This document shows positions 1 through 5,426 of a stretch of 6,337 nt of DNA, piece by piece. Made by a program: the position numbers and the translations under genes. The stretch comes from Desulfobacterales bacterium. Its GTDB lineage: Bacteria; Desulfobacterota; Desulfobacteria; Desulfobacterales; RPRI01. The notes under the pieces were generated by a model. That model did not search any database, was not told the origin of the DNA, and was given only the letters and a program-made list of their open reading frames with translations. Numbering within the stretch: position 1 is the stretch's first letter; each line of letters begins with the position of its first letter. The stretch spans positions 1-6,337 of the forward strand of contig JAGVOC010000356.1 of assembly GCA_020052975.1 (NCBI GenBank), given 5' to 3'.

Positions 1-369
1 CTCTCGTATGCATTCCTCAATGCTTGCAGGGTTTACAAATGGGCGGACTCCGTCGTGTATCACAACCGTGCTTTTTTTTTCTTCCACAGCAAGAAGCCCG
101 TTATAGACCGAATCCTGCCTTTTTAAACCGCCTGCAACAGTTGTGACTTTTTTTTGTATGCCGACGGGATTGATTATTTTCTCCATGCAGAACCCGATAT
201 CGCCGGAGGGAACAACAAGAATAATTTTGTCGATTAAAGAGCACTTGTCAAATGCTTTAAGAGTAATTGAAAGCAAAGGAATGCCCTCAAACTCAAGATA
301 CTGCTTGCGGGTCGAACAGTTCATTCTAACGCCTTTTCCTGCGGCCACTATAACTGCATAAACCATCAT
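1..369 (-). CDS. ispD: 2-C-methyl-D-erythritol 4-phosphate cytidylyltransferase, N-terminal part (runs off left edge)
   Basis: IspD transfers CMP from CTP to methylerythritol phosphate in the cytosolic non-mevalonate isoprenoid pathway. The 123 visible codons begin MMVYAVIVAAGKGVRMN, the nucleotide-binding loop of this cytidylyltransferase family, followed by RKQYL, GGLKRQDSVYNGL and VVIHDGVRPF, which match the conserved IspD blocks in order. The usual PKQYL reads RKQYL here. The frame is open to base 1, so roughly the last half of a typical protein of about 230 residues is missing. Two adjacent ATGs (369 and 366) are possible; a GAAGG at 375-379 lies 5 and 8 bases upstream respectively, so either could be used. 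That ribosome binding site is at the end of the repeat element starting at 378. A related sugar nucleotidyltransferase is less likely given the HDGVRPF and RQDSV blocks. Confidence 0.93.
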   Translation of the reverse strand, partial: MMVYAVIVAAGKGVRMNCSTRKQYLEFEGIPLLSITLKAFDKCSLIDKIILVVPSGDIGFCMEKIINPVGIQKKVTTVAGGLKRQDSVYNGLLAVEEKKSTVVIHDGVRPFVNPASIEECIRE

Positions 370-377
370 TGATACCT

Positions 378-524
378 TCGTAAAAAGTCAAAAAACGATT
401 TTTAACTTGGCGGGAAATCCGCCTGAGGCGGACTCTCCCGCCGCTTGAAGTAAATTCAAGCGGTTCCACCCTCACCCCAGTCCGGGGCTTAATCGCCCTC
501 GGCCTGTTGATGGCCTTTTTACGA
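378..524. repeat. Intergenic element with inverted ends, copy 1 (about 147 bp)
   Basis: The left end reads TCGTAAAAAGT (378-388) and the right end CCTTTTTACGA (514-524), an inverted pair matching at 10 of 11 bases. The interior is rich in hairpins: GGCGGGA (409-415) pairs with TCCCGCC (436-442) around the palindrome at 418-432; CCGCTTGAA (441-449) pairs perfectly with TTCAAGCGG (455-463); GGCC pairs with GGCC around 501-514. The same ends recur at 1859-2006 around a different interior of almost the same length, and one end recurs alone at 1135. It fills the whole gap between the GNAT gene and ispD and overlaps the GNAT stop codon. No reading frame of note is inside. The hairpins may also weaken transcription from GNAT into ispD, but no clean hairpin plus T-run is present. 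Confidence 0.7.
418..432. repeat. TCCGCC-TGA-GGCGGA palindrome, copy 1
   Basis: A perfect 6-bp inverted repeat with a 3-base loop. The same arms occur at 1975-1988 (2-base loop GC) and 2646-2660 (3-base loop GCA). This copy sits inside a larger stem formed by 409-415 and 436-442, so the region can fold as a nested hairpin in either transcript. Confidence 0.6.
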
Positions 525-1019
525 GTCCATCAGATTAAGCTCAAATTTTTGCGCCATAACAGGCTTTCCCCAGTGGGCATCTTCCCACTCTCCGCACAAA
601 ACGAATCCGAAGGCTTCATACAGGTGGCGGGCAGGATCAAGCCCGGCAAAAGTCGTGAGATATATTTTCCTGTGGTTTGAGGCTTTGCAGAATAAAACAG
701 CTTCTTTCATCAGCATTCTCCCTATCCCTCGCCCATGGAACTCCGGATCAACTATAAACCAGCGAAGCCGGGCGCCTTTTGTTTTACCCTCGATTCCGTC
801 AATAAACACCGACCCTGCAATCTTTCCATCATCTTCGGCAACCCAGAATCCGTCGCAGGTCTTATCAAAACGGCTTAAGAATTCGGAAAGTTCGGTAGCC
901 ACCTTAGCCTCAAAAAAAAGGCCGAAGTCCCAGTATCGGCTGTAATAGGTTCCGTGAAGTTCGGCAACCCGGCCTATAGCTCCGGGAATGTAACCTGCAA
1001 GAAGTTTTATGCTGTTCAT
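519..1019 (-). CDS. GNAT-family N-acetyltransferase
   Basis: A 166-residue acetyl-CoA-dependent acyltransferase, probably cytosolic; the acceptor is unknown. The N-terminal half carries an ELHGTYYSRYWDFGLFFEAKV stretch (start at residue 20) typical of one GNAT group often annotated with MarR-like partners or fusions. Motif A is RWFIVDPEFHGRGIGRMLM (residues 86-104) with the glycine-rich acetyl-CoA pyrophosphate loop, and YEAFGFVLCGEW near the C-terminus is the usual motif B strand and helix. I chose the ATG at 1019 because AGAGGA lies 6 bases upstream and the protein matches the domain from its first residues. The open frame continues to an ATG at 1103, which adds 28 unremarkable residues and has a weaker AGG. 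The last residues (LMDS) and the TAA stop are encoded by the right end of the repeat at 378-524. It is divergent from the HD-GYP gene. Confidence 0.85.
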   Translation of the reverse strand: MNSIKLLAGYIPGAIGRVAELHGTYYSRYWDFGLFFEAKVATELSEFLSRFDKTCDGFWVAEDDGKIAGSVFIDGIEGKTKGARLRWFIVDPEFHGRGIGRMLMKEAVLFCKASNHRKIYLTTFAGLDPARHLYEAFGFVLCGEWEDAHWGKPVMAQKFELNLMDS

Positions 1020-1025
1020 TTCAAA

Positions 1026-1031
1026 TCCTCT
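1026..1031 (-). promoter_or_regulatory. Ribosome binding site deciding the GNAT start
   Basis: On the minus strand the sequence reads AGAGGA, then six bases, then ATG at 1019. It is far better than the AGGT before the alternative ATG at 1103, so it favours the shorter protein. Confidence 0.6.
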
Positions 1032-1044
1032 TTTATATGTATCA

Positions 1045-1074
1045 ATGATATCAGAATAACCGGTTTTCTTGCAA
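1045..1074 (-). promoter_or_regulatory. Possible sigma70-type promoter for the GNAT gene
   Basis: On the minus strand TTGCAA (1074-1069) is followed after 18 bases by TATCAT (1050-1045). These match the -35 and -10 consensus at 4 and 5 of 6 positions. A start near 1038 would give a leader of about 19 bases that contains the ribosome binding site at 1026-1031, consistent with the ATG at 1019. In AT-rich sequence such matches arise by chance, so this is tentative. Confidence 0.25.
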
Positions 1075-1134
1075 TATTTTATGATTGTGTTATTTTGGGA
1101 CATAAGTACCTGGATAAAAATCGATTCGATTTTA

Positions 1135-1153
1135 ACTTTTTACGAAGCCGTCA
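1135..1153 (+). repeat. Isolated end of the TCGTAAAAAGT repeat family
   Basis: The 19 bases ACTTTTTACGAAGCCGTCA are identical to 1996-2014, the right end of repeat copy 2. No inverted partner was found in the 75-bp gap between the GNAT and HD-GYP genes, so this looks like a solo end or a decayed element. It lies about 17 bases upstream of the HD-GYP ribosome binding site. Confidence 0.65.
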
Positions 1154-1178
1154 GACTTATCATAAAAAAAAGGATCCC

Positions 1179-1805
1179 ATGGAATTAGAAGATAAAATAT
1201 CCGGACTTGAAAAAACTATAACAAATCTGCGCCAGGCACTTGAAGGGGCTATTCAAACTCTTACTATCGCCTCCGAGGCAAGAGACCCTTATACTGCCGG
1301 CCATCAGAGGCGAGTGGCAGACCTTGCAATCTCAATCGCACAGGAAATGGGCTTGCCGGAAAATGTTGTTGCCGGAATACGAATGGCAGGCCTTATCCAC
1401 GATATAGGCAAGTTGGCGGTACCAGCTGAAATCCTGACCAAACCTTCGAAAATCAATGACCTTGAATTTCAATTGGTCAAAACCCATCCCGAAGTCGGAT
1501 ATGATATATTAAAAAACATAGATTTCCCCTGGCCTGTTGCGGATATTGTACTTCAGCACCACGAAAGAATGAACGGTTCAGGATATCCCAGAAAACTTAA
1601 AAGACCGGACATTCTTATTGAGGCAAGAATAATTAATGTCGCGGATGTTGTTGAGGCAATGGCATCCCACAGGCCTTACAGACCTTCCCTTGGAATAGAA
1701 AAGTCGCTCGAGCAAATATCAAAAAACAGGGGCATCTTGTATGATGATGAAGTTGTTGATGCCTGCCTGAGGCTATTCAGGGAAAAACGGTTTAAGTTTG
1801 CTTGA
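1179..1805 (+). CDS. Stand-alone HD-GYP domain protein, probable cyclic-di-GMP phosphodiesterase
   Basis: A 208-residue soluble protein that is almost entirely an HD-GYP domain, a family that hydrolyses cyclic di-GMP with a two- or three-metal centre. Residues 1-30 form a short charged, probably coiled-coil helix. The metal-binding and signature motifs follow in order: H42 in GHQRRV, H74-D75 in LIHDIGKL, H103 in HPEVGYDIL, HHERMNGSGYP (127-137) containing the GYP triplet, and D156 in NVADVVEAM. All expected residues are present, so it is probably active. There is no PAS, GAF, receiver or membrane segment, so the sensory input is missing or supplied by a partner. AAGGA at 1170-1174 precedes the ATG. 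The frame is open back to 954, but that part overlaps the GNAT gene antisense and has no family similarity. It converges on the YkgJ-like gene. Confidence 0.88.
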   Translation: MELEDKISGLEKTITNLRQALEGAIQTLTIASEARDPYTAGHQRRVADLAISIAQEMGLPENVVAGIRMAGLIHDIGKLAVPAEILTKPSKINDLEFQLVKTHPEVGYDILKNIDFPWPVADIVLQHHERMNGSGYPRKLKRPDILIEARIINVADVVEAMASHRPYRPSLGIEKSLEQISKNRGILYDDEVVDACLRLFREKRFKFA

Positions 1806-1858
1806 GCCAATTGAAATAAGGCGTGAGAATCGGAACCAAAGAATTAAATTTGATGCTC

Positions 1859-2014
1859 TCGTAAAAAGTATAAATTCAGACGGCAAAGTAAAAAGCTCAT
1901 TATGCAAGGCGCGCGAATCTTGAGGAATTAAGCGTACTTACTGGTACGCTGCAATGACGAAAGATGAAGTGCAATCCGCCGCGGCGGACAGAATGACTTT
2001 TTACGAAGCCGTCA
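1859..2014. repeat. Intergenic element with inverted ends, copy 2
   Basis: TCGTAAAAAGT at 1859-1869 is the perfect 11-bp inverse of ACTTTTTACGA at 1996-2006, giving 148 bp between outer ends. A second, decayed left end (GACGGC at 1879-1884, GTAAAAAG at 1888-1895) partly matches the inverse of the longer right end GACTTTTTACGAAGCCGTCA, which suggests nesting or repeated insertion. Inside are a perfect 7-bp hairpin, AGCGTAC (1931-1937) with GTACGCT (1944-1950), and the palindrome at 1975-1988. It lies between two convergent genes. The terminal TCA on the plus strand is the TGA stop of the YkgJ-like gene. The interior is not visibly similar to copy 1. Confidence 0.75.
1975..1988. repeat. TCCGCC-GC-GGCGGA palindrome, copy 2
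   Basis: Same arms as the palindromes at 418-432 and 2646-2660, here with a 2-base centre. It lies near the right end of repeat copy 2, as copy 1 also lies within an element of that family. Confidence 0.55.
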
Positions 2015-2626
2015 AATTTGAACAAGCGTTTTCAAGGTAACAGACAGCGGCCTGCCGAAGAGGAAATCAAGAAGATCGGAATCTAAATTGCCTTTTTTTA
2101 CAACAAGTTCCCTGATAGTATTGTCGTACTCAATAAGTTCAGCGGCCTTTTCAGACAAATGCACCCTTTCCCTGCTGCCGGTTTCCTTGATAAGGCCAGT
2201 TATCTCTTTATAGGAACATCTTTCATCATAATCTATTACCAATTCCCAGAGCCCTTCAACCTTGCTGAAAAGATCTTTTCTTGAAAGCATGCTTTTTCCA
2301 TATATACCTTCAATCTCTCTTGTATCCCAGCATTTAAGAACCCTGCACTCAAGGGGTCGGTATTCATAAATCCCGCACTTTTTTTCATCTTCATTGTAAT
2401 AAAGGCATGTCCAGCTGTTTCCCTGTCCCCTGATTTTTATTATATCGGAAGGCGCATAAATAATCCTTTCGATTATGTTGTCCCGGACCGGTTCTCCTTT
2501 TCTGATTGTGTACAGGTGTTTGGCCGGTATATGACCATCTTCTATAATACCCTTGTCTTCAAAATGAAATGACGGACCTCCCTTCCTGCAGCATGTCCCG
2601 CATCTTTTACATTCTTTTAAGTTCAT
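2012..2626 (-). CDS. YkgJ-family cysteine cluster protein
   Basis: A 204-residue cytosolic protein of the YkgJ/UPF0153 family, thought to bind zinc or an iron-sulfur cluster; no reaction is established. The N-terminus has the CxxCxxCC signature (C6, C9, C12, C13). The second half of the site follows at C74, C84 and C94 in CGIYEYRPLECR, the family's hallmark block, with an extra C99. The C-terminal 100 residues are helical and not recognisable. I chose the ATG at 2626, just before the first cysteines. The frame stays open to a GTG at 2734, but those 36 residues are encoded by repeat-like spacer including the palindrome at 2646-2660. Neither start has a good ribosome binding site. The TGA stop is the first three bases (minus strand) of repeat copy 2. 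It is separated from the MFS gene by about 300 bp, so shared transcription is uncertain. Confidence 0.82.
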   Translation of the reverse strand: MNLKECKRCGTCCRKGGPSFHFEDKGIIEDGHIPAKHLYTIRKGEPVRDNIIERIIYAPSDIIKIRGQGNSWTCLYYNEDEKKCGIYEYRPLECRVLKCWDTREIEGIYGKSMLSRKDLFSKVEGLWELVIDYDERCSYKEITGLIKETGSRERVHLSEKAAELIEYDNTIRELVVKKGNLDSDLLDFLFGRPLSVTLKTLVQI

Positions 2627-2645
2627 GGTCTCATGTTGCCTTGGG

Positions 2646-2660
2646 TCCGCCGCAGGCGGA
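2646..2660. repeat. TCCGCC-GCA-GGCGGA palindrome, copy 3
   Basis: Third copy of the 6-bp arm palindrome, 20 bases upstream of the chosen YkgJ-like start and not within a TCGTAAAAAGT element. If translation began at the upstream GTG it would encode the PPAADP stretch. Confidence 0.55.
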
Positions 2661-2741
2661 GTTTGTTTTATAGGCTGAAGGTTTTTAGACTGAAGACTAT
2701 TAGTGACTTTAGTCTTTGGCTTTTCACCGTCCACTCTTCAT
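2661..2741. other. Spacer with short tandem and inverted motifs, no gene recognised
   Basis: On the minus strand this part of the 297-bp gap shows two imperfect tandem units, CTTCAGTCTAAAAA and CTTCAGCCTATAAAA, and a possible hairpin between AGACT and AGTCT. I see no convincing promoter or start codon with a ribosome binding site. The low complexity fits repeat-derived sequence rather than a coding region. Confidence 0.35.
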
Positions 2742-2930
2742 TGTTTCCGGTTATTAAACACTTGACCCCTTGAACCGAAACAGCGAGCGCATTCCTCGCT
2801 GCTTGCAGCGGGGTTAGCGAGCGAATTAAAAATAGACGCTATTCCATACGGTCGAAGATTCCCCGTAGCTTGCTGCGAGGAGCTTCAATCCTGGACCCCT
2901 GGAACCCTTTCTTGCTTTGCGCCTCATGCC
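2742..2930 (-). repeat. Gene-trailer repeat, copy A (interrupted)
   Basis: Two separated blocks match the continuous copy at 5427-5501. Block 2742-2774 matches 5427-5459 at 29 of 33 bases, and block 2887-2930 matches 5458-5501 at 36 of 44 bases, counted by eye. Between them lie 112 extra bases (2775-2886). The outer end reaches into the MFS gene, supplying its last codons and TGA stop at the same repeat position as in yjbQ. Confidence 0.65.
2775..2886. repeat. 112-bp hairpin-rich insertion inside the trailer repeat
   Basis: Relative to the uninterrupted copy near 5458, this segment is extra; AA is present on both sides, consistent with a 2-bp duplication. It contains a direct repeat AGCGAGCG (2782-2789 and 2816-2823), a 9-bp stem CCTCGCTGC/GCAGCGGGG (2794-2813) with one G-T pair, and a longer hairpin spanning 2854-2886 with one bulge and one mismatch. 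It is non-coding and has no transposase. It could be a small non-autonomous element or simply another repeat block that grew in place. Confidence 0.5.
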
Positions 2931-4102
2931 TCTTGCCTCCTCGCCCTTACTACAAGAATCAGCGAGAGAACGGAAGAGACAACAAAACAGGCGCCCATCG
3001 CATAAAATACGGATTCAAGGCCGTAATTATCCGCAAGATATCCCGAAAATGCGGCTGCTGTCGACCCGATTCCGAAAGTCACAAAAAAGTGAATGCCGTA
3101 ACCTATCCCATGCCGTTTTTTGGGCAGATAATTAGAAAGAAGAAAATTCTGCATGGGCTGGGTTGAAAAATAAAAAAAGGCGTAAAAAACAGCCGAAGCA
3201 ATCAAAATAAATCCCGAACTCTTTGCCATAATAAACACAAAAAAAGTGCCGGTAATAATGGCGCAGGAATATATAATTTCAGGCCTGAAACGGTCAGTGA
3301 GGCGTCCGCCTATGTATTGACCTATGGCGCCTGAAACAAGCGCAAGGGTTGCAACGCTTCCTCCAAGAGTGACTTTGTTTAATGTCAAAAAGCCAAAATG
3401 TATTTTCTCCCCCATATATGCCGGAAGAAAGGTCATAATTCCTTTGTATGTGAGCCCGAGGGCTGCTGCTGAAGAATAAAAAATAATCAGGTTGAGATAA
3501 GATATCCCATTCTCCGGTTTATTTTTATCATCAAGGATTTCTGCTGTGAATGCAGATTTTGCCGGAACCGAAAAAGAAAAAATACCCGCGGCTATACCCA
3601 TCATGCCAAAAAACACATGAGGGGCTTTCCATCCCATATTTGAGCCAAGCCACGCGGAGAGCAGGGGAACAGAAGCAACACCAAGGCTTCCTGCTATGCC
3701 GTGGATTCCGAAGGCCTTTCCCTTTTCCCGGACAGACTGGCTTATGAGCGTATTTGACGCCGGATGGTACATGCTGCAGAAAAGCCCGATAAACCCCATT
3801 ATAATTCCATAGGCTAAAAGTGACGGAATAAAAAATACAAGAGCCGAAAGAAGACCTGACCCGAAAAGGAAAAATGTAACGAGGCGGCGCGGCCCCAATT
3901 TATCGGCTAAAAAACCGGCGGGCAGCGAGCCTATTCCAAAGGCATATGAAAAAACTGAAACTATTATCCCAAGGTGGAAATAATCCGTCGCAAAATCAGC
4001 CATCAGCAAAGGTATCAGGGGAGGCAGCACACCTTCGAACAAATGCACAAGGGGATGCGATGCCATAGTAAGCCCCATTATCTTCTTTTCATCACGATTC
4101 AT
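2924..4102 (-). CDS. Major facilitator superfamily transporter
   Basis: A 392-residue inner-membrane protein with the length and hydrophobic pattern of a 12-helix MFS carrier. The N-terminal SHPLVHLFEGVLPPLIPLL resembles the first helix of the group around fosmidomycin-resistance-type transporters. GFLADKLGPRR (residues 63-73) is the MFS loop 2-3 signature, and GGRLTDRFRPE is its weaker counterpart in the second half. The substrate cannot be read from the sequence. I chose the ATG at 4102, whose A is also the last base of the amidohydrolase TGA stop; an in-frame TTG at 4105 precedes it. AGGGAA sits about 9 bases upstream, inside the preceding gene, so translation is probably coupled. The C-terminal RARRQEA and the stop come from the trailer repeat at 2742-2930, suggesting the original tail may have been altered. 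Confidence 0.9.
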   Translation of the reverse strand: MNRDEKKIMGLTMASHPLVHLFEGVLPPLIPLLMADFATDYFHLGIIVSVFSYAFGIGSLPAGFLADKLGPRRLVTFFLFGSGLLSALVFFIPSLLAYGIIMGFIGLFCSMYHPASNTLISQSVREKGKAFGIHGIAGSLGVASVPLLSAWLGSNMGWKAPHVFFGMMGIAAGIFSFSVPAKSAFTAEILDDKNKPENGISYLNLIIFYSSAAALGLTYKGIMTFLPAYMGEKIHFGFLTLNKVTLGGSVATLALVSGAIGQYIGGRLTDRFRPEIIYSCAIITGTFFVFIMAKSSGFILIASAVFYAFFYFSTQPMQNFLLSNYLPKKRHGIGYGIHFFVTFGIGSTAAAFSGYLADNYGLESVFYAMGACFVVSSVLSLILVVRARRQEA

Positions 4103-4920
4103 CAAATTGAGTTCCCTGCATAAATTTCCGGCCTTCTGTTCGGCAGAAAATAACGCATCTTATTATTGCGCACCTTTTCCAGATCTTCCGCCCTGAGATC
4201 CGCGACAATCATTTCTTCCTTCCCGCTTATGTTCTTTCCAATAACTTCACCCGAAGGGCTTATCACCATGCCTGTACCCGGAAATTGCAGACCGGCGGAA
4301 TTTTCTCCGCACTGGTTGCATGCAACCACAAAAAGGCCGTTGTCGAAAGCTCTTGCAGGAAGGTGACGCATCCATGATCTGTGTTTTTCTTCGGCCGTCC
4401 CTCTTGGAGAAGCGTGCGGTATGAATATAACATCCGCTCCCATAAGTGCCATTTTCGTCGAAAGTTCGGAAAAGTGTGCATCGTAGCAAAGCTGAATTCC
4501 GAAGTTAATACCTCCTGCTTCAAACAGGGGCACTTCATTTCCGGGCGTAAACAGCCCTGTTTCAACAGGCGCAATATGCAGCTTCCTGTAAACGCCTGTA
4601 TATCCGCCAGGTTTTATAACAAGGTGACTGGCATATATGCGGCCTGCCCTGTCTACTTCTGCCATACCGGCAAGTATGACGATACCGTAATCTGAAGATA
4701 TACCAGAAAGTTTTCCCGTAATCTCACCGGGTATCCTTTCTGATGCCCCGGCAATCCTTCCGTCTGTCCCGTATCCTGTAACATTCAATTCCGGAAAACA
4801 GATTATCTCAACACCTGCTTCTCTTGCAGACCTTACCCATTTTTCCATGGATTCTATATTGCGGGAGGGTTCATACGATTCGGAATGGAAAATAACTGCA
4901 GCTATCCGGATATCTTTCAT
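4102..4920 (-). CDS. Carbon-nitrogen hydrolase (nitrilase superfamily amidohydrolase)
   Basis: A 272-residue cytosolic enzyme of the nitrilase superfamily, which cleaves amide, carbamoyl or nitrile C-N bonds through a Glu-Lys-Cys centre. All three catalytic residues are visible: E44 in CFPELNVTGY, K113 in YRKLHI, and C145 in GIQLCYDAHF; E120 in the PVETGLFTPGNE loop is the usual second glutamate. The length matches single-domain members and there is no signal peptide or extra domain, so NAD synthetase and apolipoprotein acyltransferase are excluded. The substrate is unknown; omega-amidase, N-carbamoyl-amine or simple aliphatic amide hydrolysis are all possible. It starts 21 bases after ahbA with no clear ribosome binding site, and its stop shares one base with the MFS start, so the pair may serve the same compound. 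Confidence 0.92.
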   Translation of the reverse strand: MKDIRIAAVIFHSESYEPSRNIESMEKWVRSAREAGVEIICFPELNVTGYGTDGRIAGASERIPGEITGKLSGISSDYGIVILAGMAEVDRAGRIYASHLVIKPGGYTGVYRKLHIAPVETGLFTPGNEVPLFEAGGINFGIQLCYDAHFSELSTKMALMGADVIFIPHASPRGTAEEKHRSWMRHLPARAFDNGLFVVACNQCGENSAGLQFPGTGMVISPSGEVIGKNISGKEEMIVADLRAEDLEKVRNNKMRYFLPNRRPEIYAGNSI

Positions 4921-4941
4921 AAGCTTAATTTTTTTAAAGAG

Positions 4942-5406
4942 TTATAAGTCAAAATGAGCCTTAATCTTGAAGACCCTTGTCGCAGGAAGATTGATAATTT
5001 CTTTGACACCGGTTTCTTTTGATATCTGTTTAAGATTGGAATCGATCTCATTCATGGATGGAGCAATGAATGTAAACCAGACATTGAAACTCCCGTCCCT
5101 CAAATAATTATGGGTCACACCGGGATAGCGGTTTATTGTTTTTGCAAAGGATTCCATCTTTTCCTCAGGCACAACCGCAGCGCAAAGGGTACTCACAAAA
5201 CCGAGCTTTTCAGGCACAAAGTTTCCCCCTATCCGGCGGATTATCCCGTTTTTCTTAAGCTTTTTAAGCCTTTTAATAACGTCATCTTCAGCAAGGCCAA
5301 GTCTGTCTGCAATCACAAGATAAGGTCTTGATGATATTGGAAAATTTGATTGAATAAGGTTCAATATTGCCTTGTCCGTATCATCAAGCACTGTTGTTTT
5401 CTTCAT
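4942..5406 (-). CDS. ahbA: Siroheme decarboxylase subunit AhbA-like (Lrp/AsnC fold)
   Basis: A 154-residue cytosolic protein. In the AhbA/AhbB complex this family decarboxylates siroheme to 12,18-didecarboxysiroheme, the first step of siroheme-dependent heme synthesis in sulfate reducers and archaea. Residues 5-60 form the winged-helix part shared with Lrp/AsnC regulators. The following KLGFVSTLCAAVVP (67-80), YPGVTHNYLRD (94-104), NVWFTFIAP (108-116) and NLPATRVFKIKAHFDL (139-154) blocks match the AhbA type rather than AhbB, which I recall having a WPYNLYTM-like segment at the corresponding place. No AhbB-like partner is in the window. It follows yjbQ after an 88-bp gap made of the trailer repeat and has no strong ribosome binding site. 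A plain AsnC-type regulator is the main alternative, but the NYLRD and NVWFT blocks argue against it. Confidence 0.82.
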   Translation of the reverse strand: MKKTTVLDDTDKAILNLIQSNFPISSRPYLVIADRLGLAEDDVIKRLKKLKKNGIIRRIGGNFVPEKLGFVSTLCAAVVPEEKMESFAKTINRYPGVTHNYLRDGSFNVWFTFIAPSMNEIDSNLKQISKETGVKEIINLPATRVFKIKAHFDL

Positions 5407-5426
5407 TTTATTAATTTCATGGTTTA

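Noticed and set aside
409..463. Intrinsic terminator for the GNAT gene
   Set aside because: The hairpins are strong, but no T-run follows the stem directly on the minus strand; AAGTTAAAAATCG intervenes.
1131..1163. TATCAT -10-like box before the HD-GYP gene
   Set aside because: It would put the transcription start inside or beyond the ribosome binding site at 1170-1174, and no -35 match lies at a proper distance.
954..1178. In-frame extension of the HD-GYP reading frame by 75 codons
   Set aside because: It overlaps the GNAT gene and its promoter region antisense, crosses the solo repeat end, has no similarity to known domains, and a ribosome binding site precedes the ATG at 1179.
1859..2014. 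CRISPR array or tRNA in the repeat-rich gap
   Set aside because: There are no regularly spaced direct repeats with unique spacers and no cloverleaf or tRNA consensus arms.
2627..2734. GTG start giving a 240-residue YkgJ-like protein
   Set aside because: The added 36 residues come from low-complexity repeat sequence including a dispersed palindrome, there is no ribosome binding site, and the family starts close to the first cysteine motif.
2870..3166. Plus-strand open frame of 98 codons
   Set aside because: It lies antisense to the MFS C-terminus and repeat sequence, with no recognisable protein features; the MFS frame explains the region.
4247..4695. Several open frames on both strands within the amidohydrolase
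   Set aside because: They overlap a gene with an intact catalytic triad and show no family similarity of their own.
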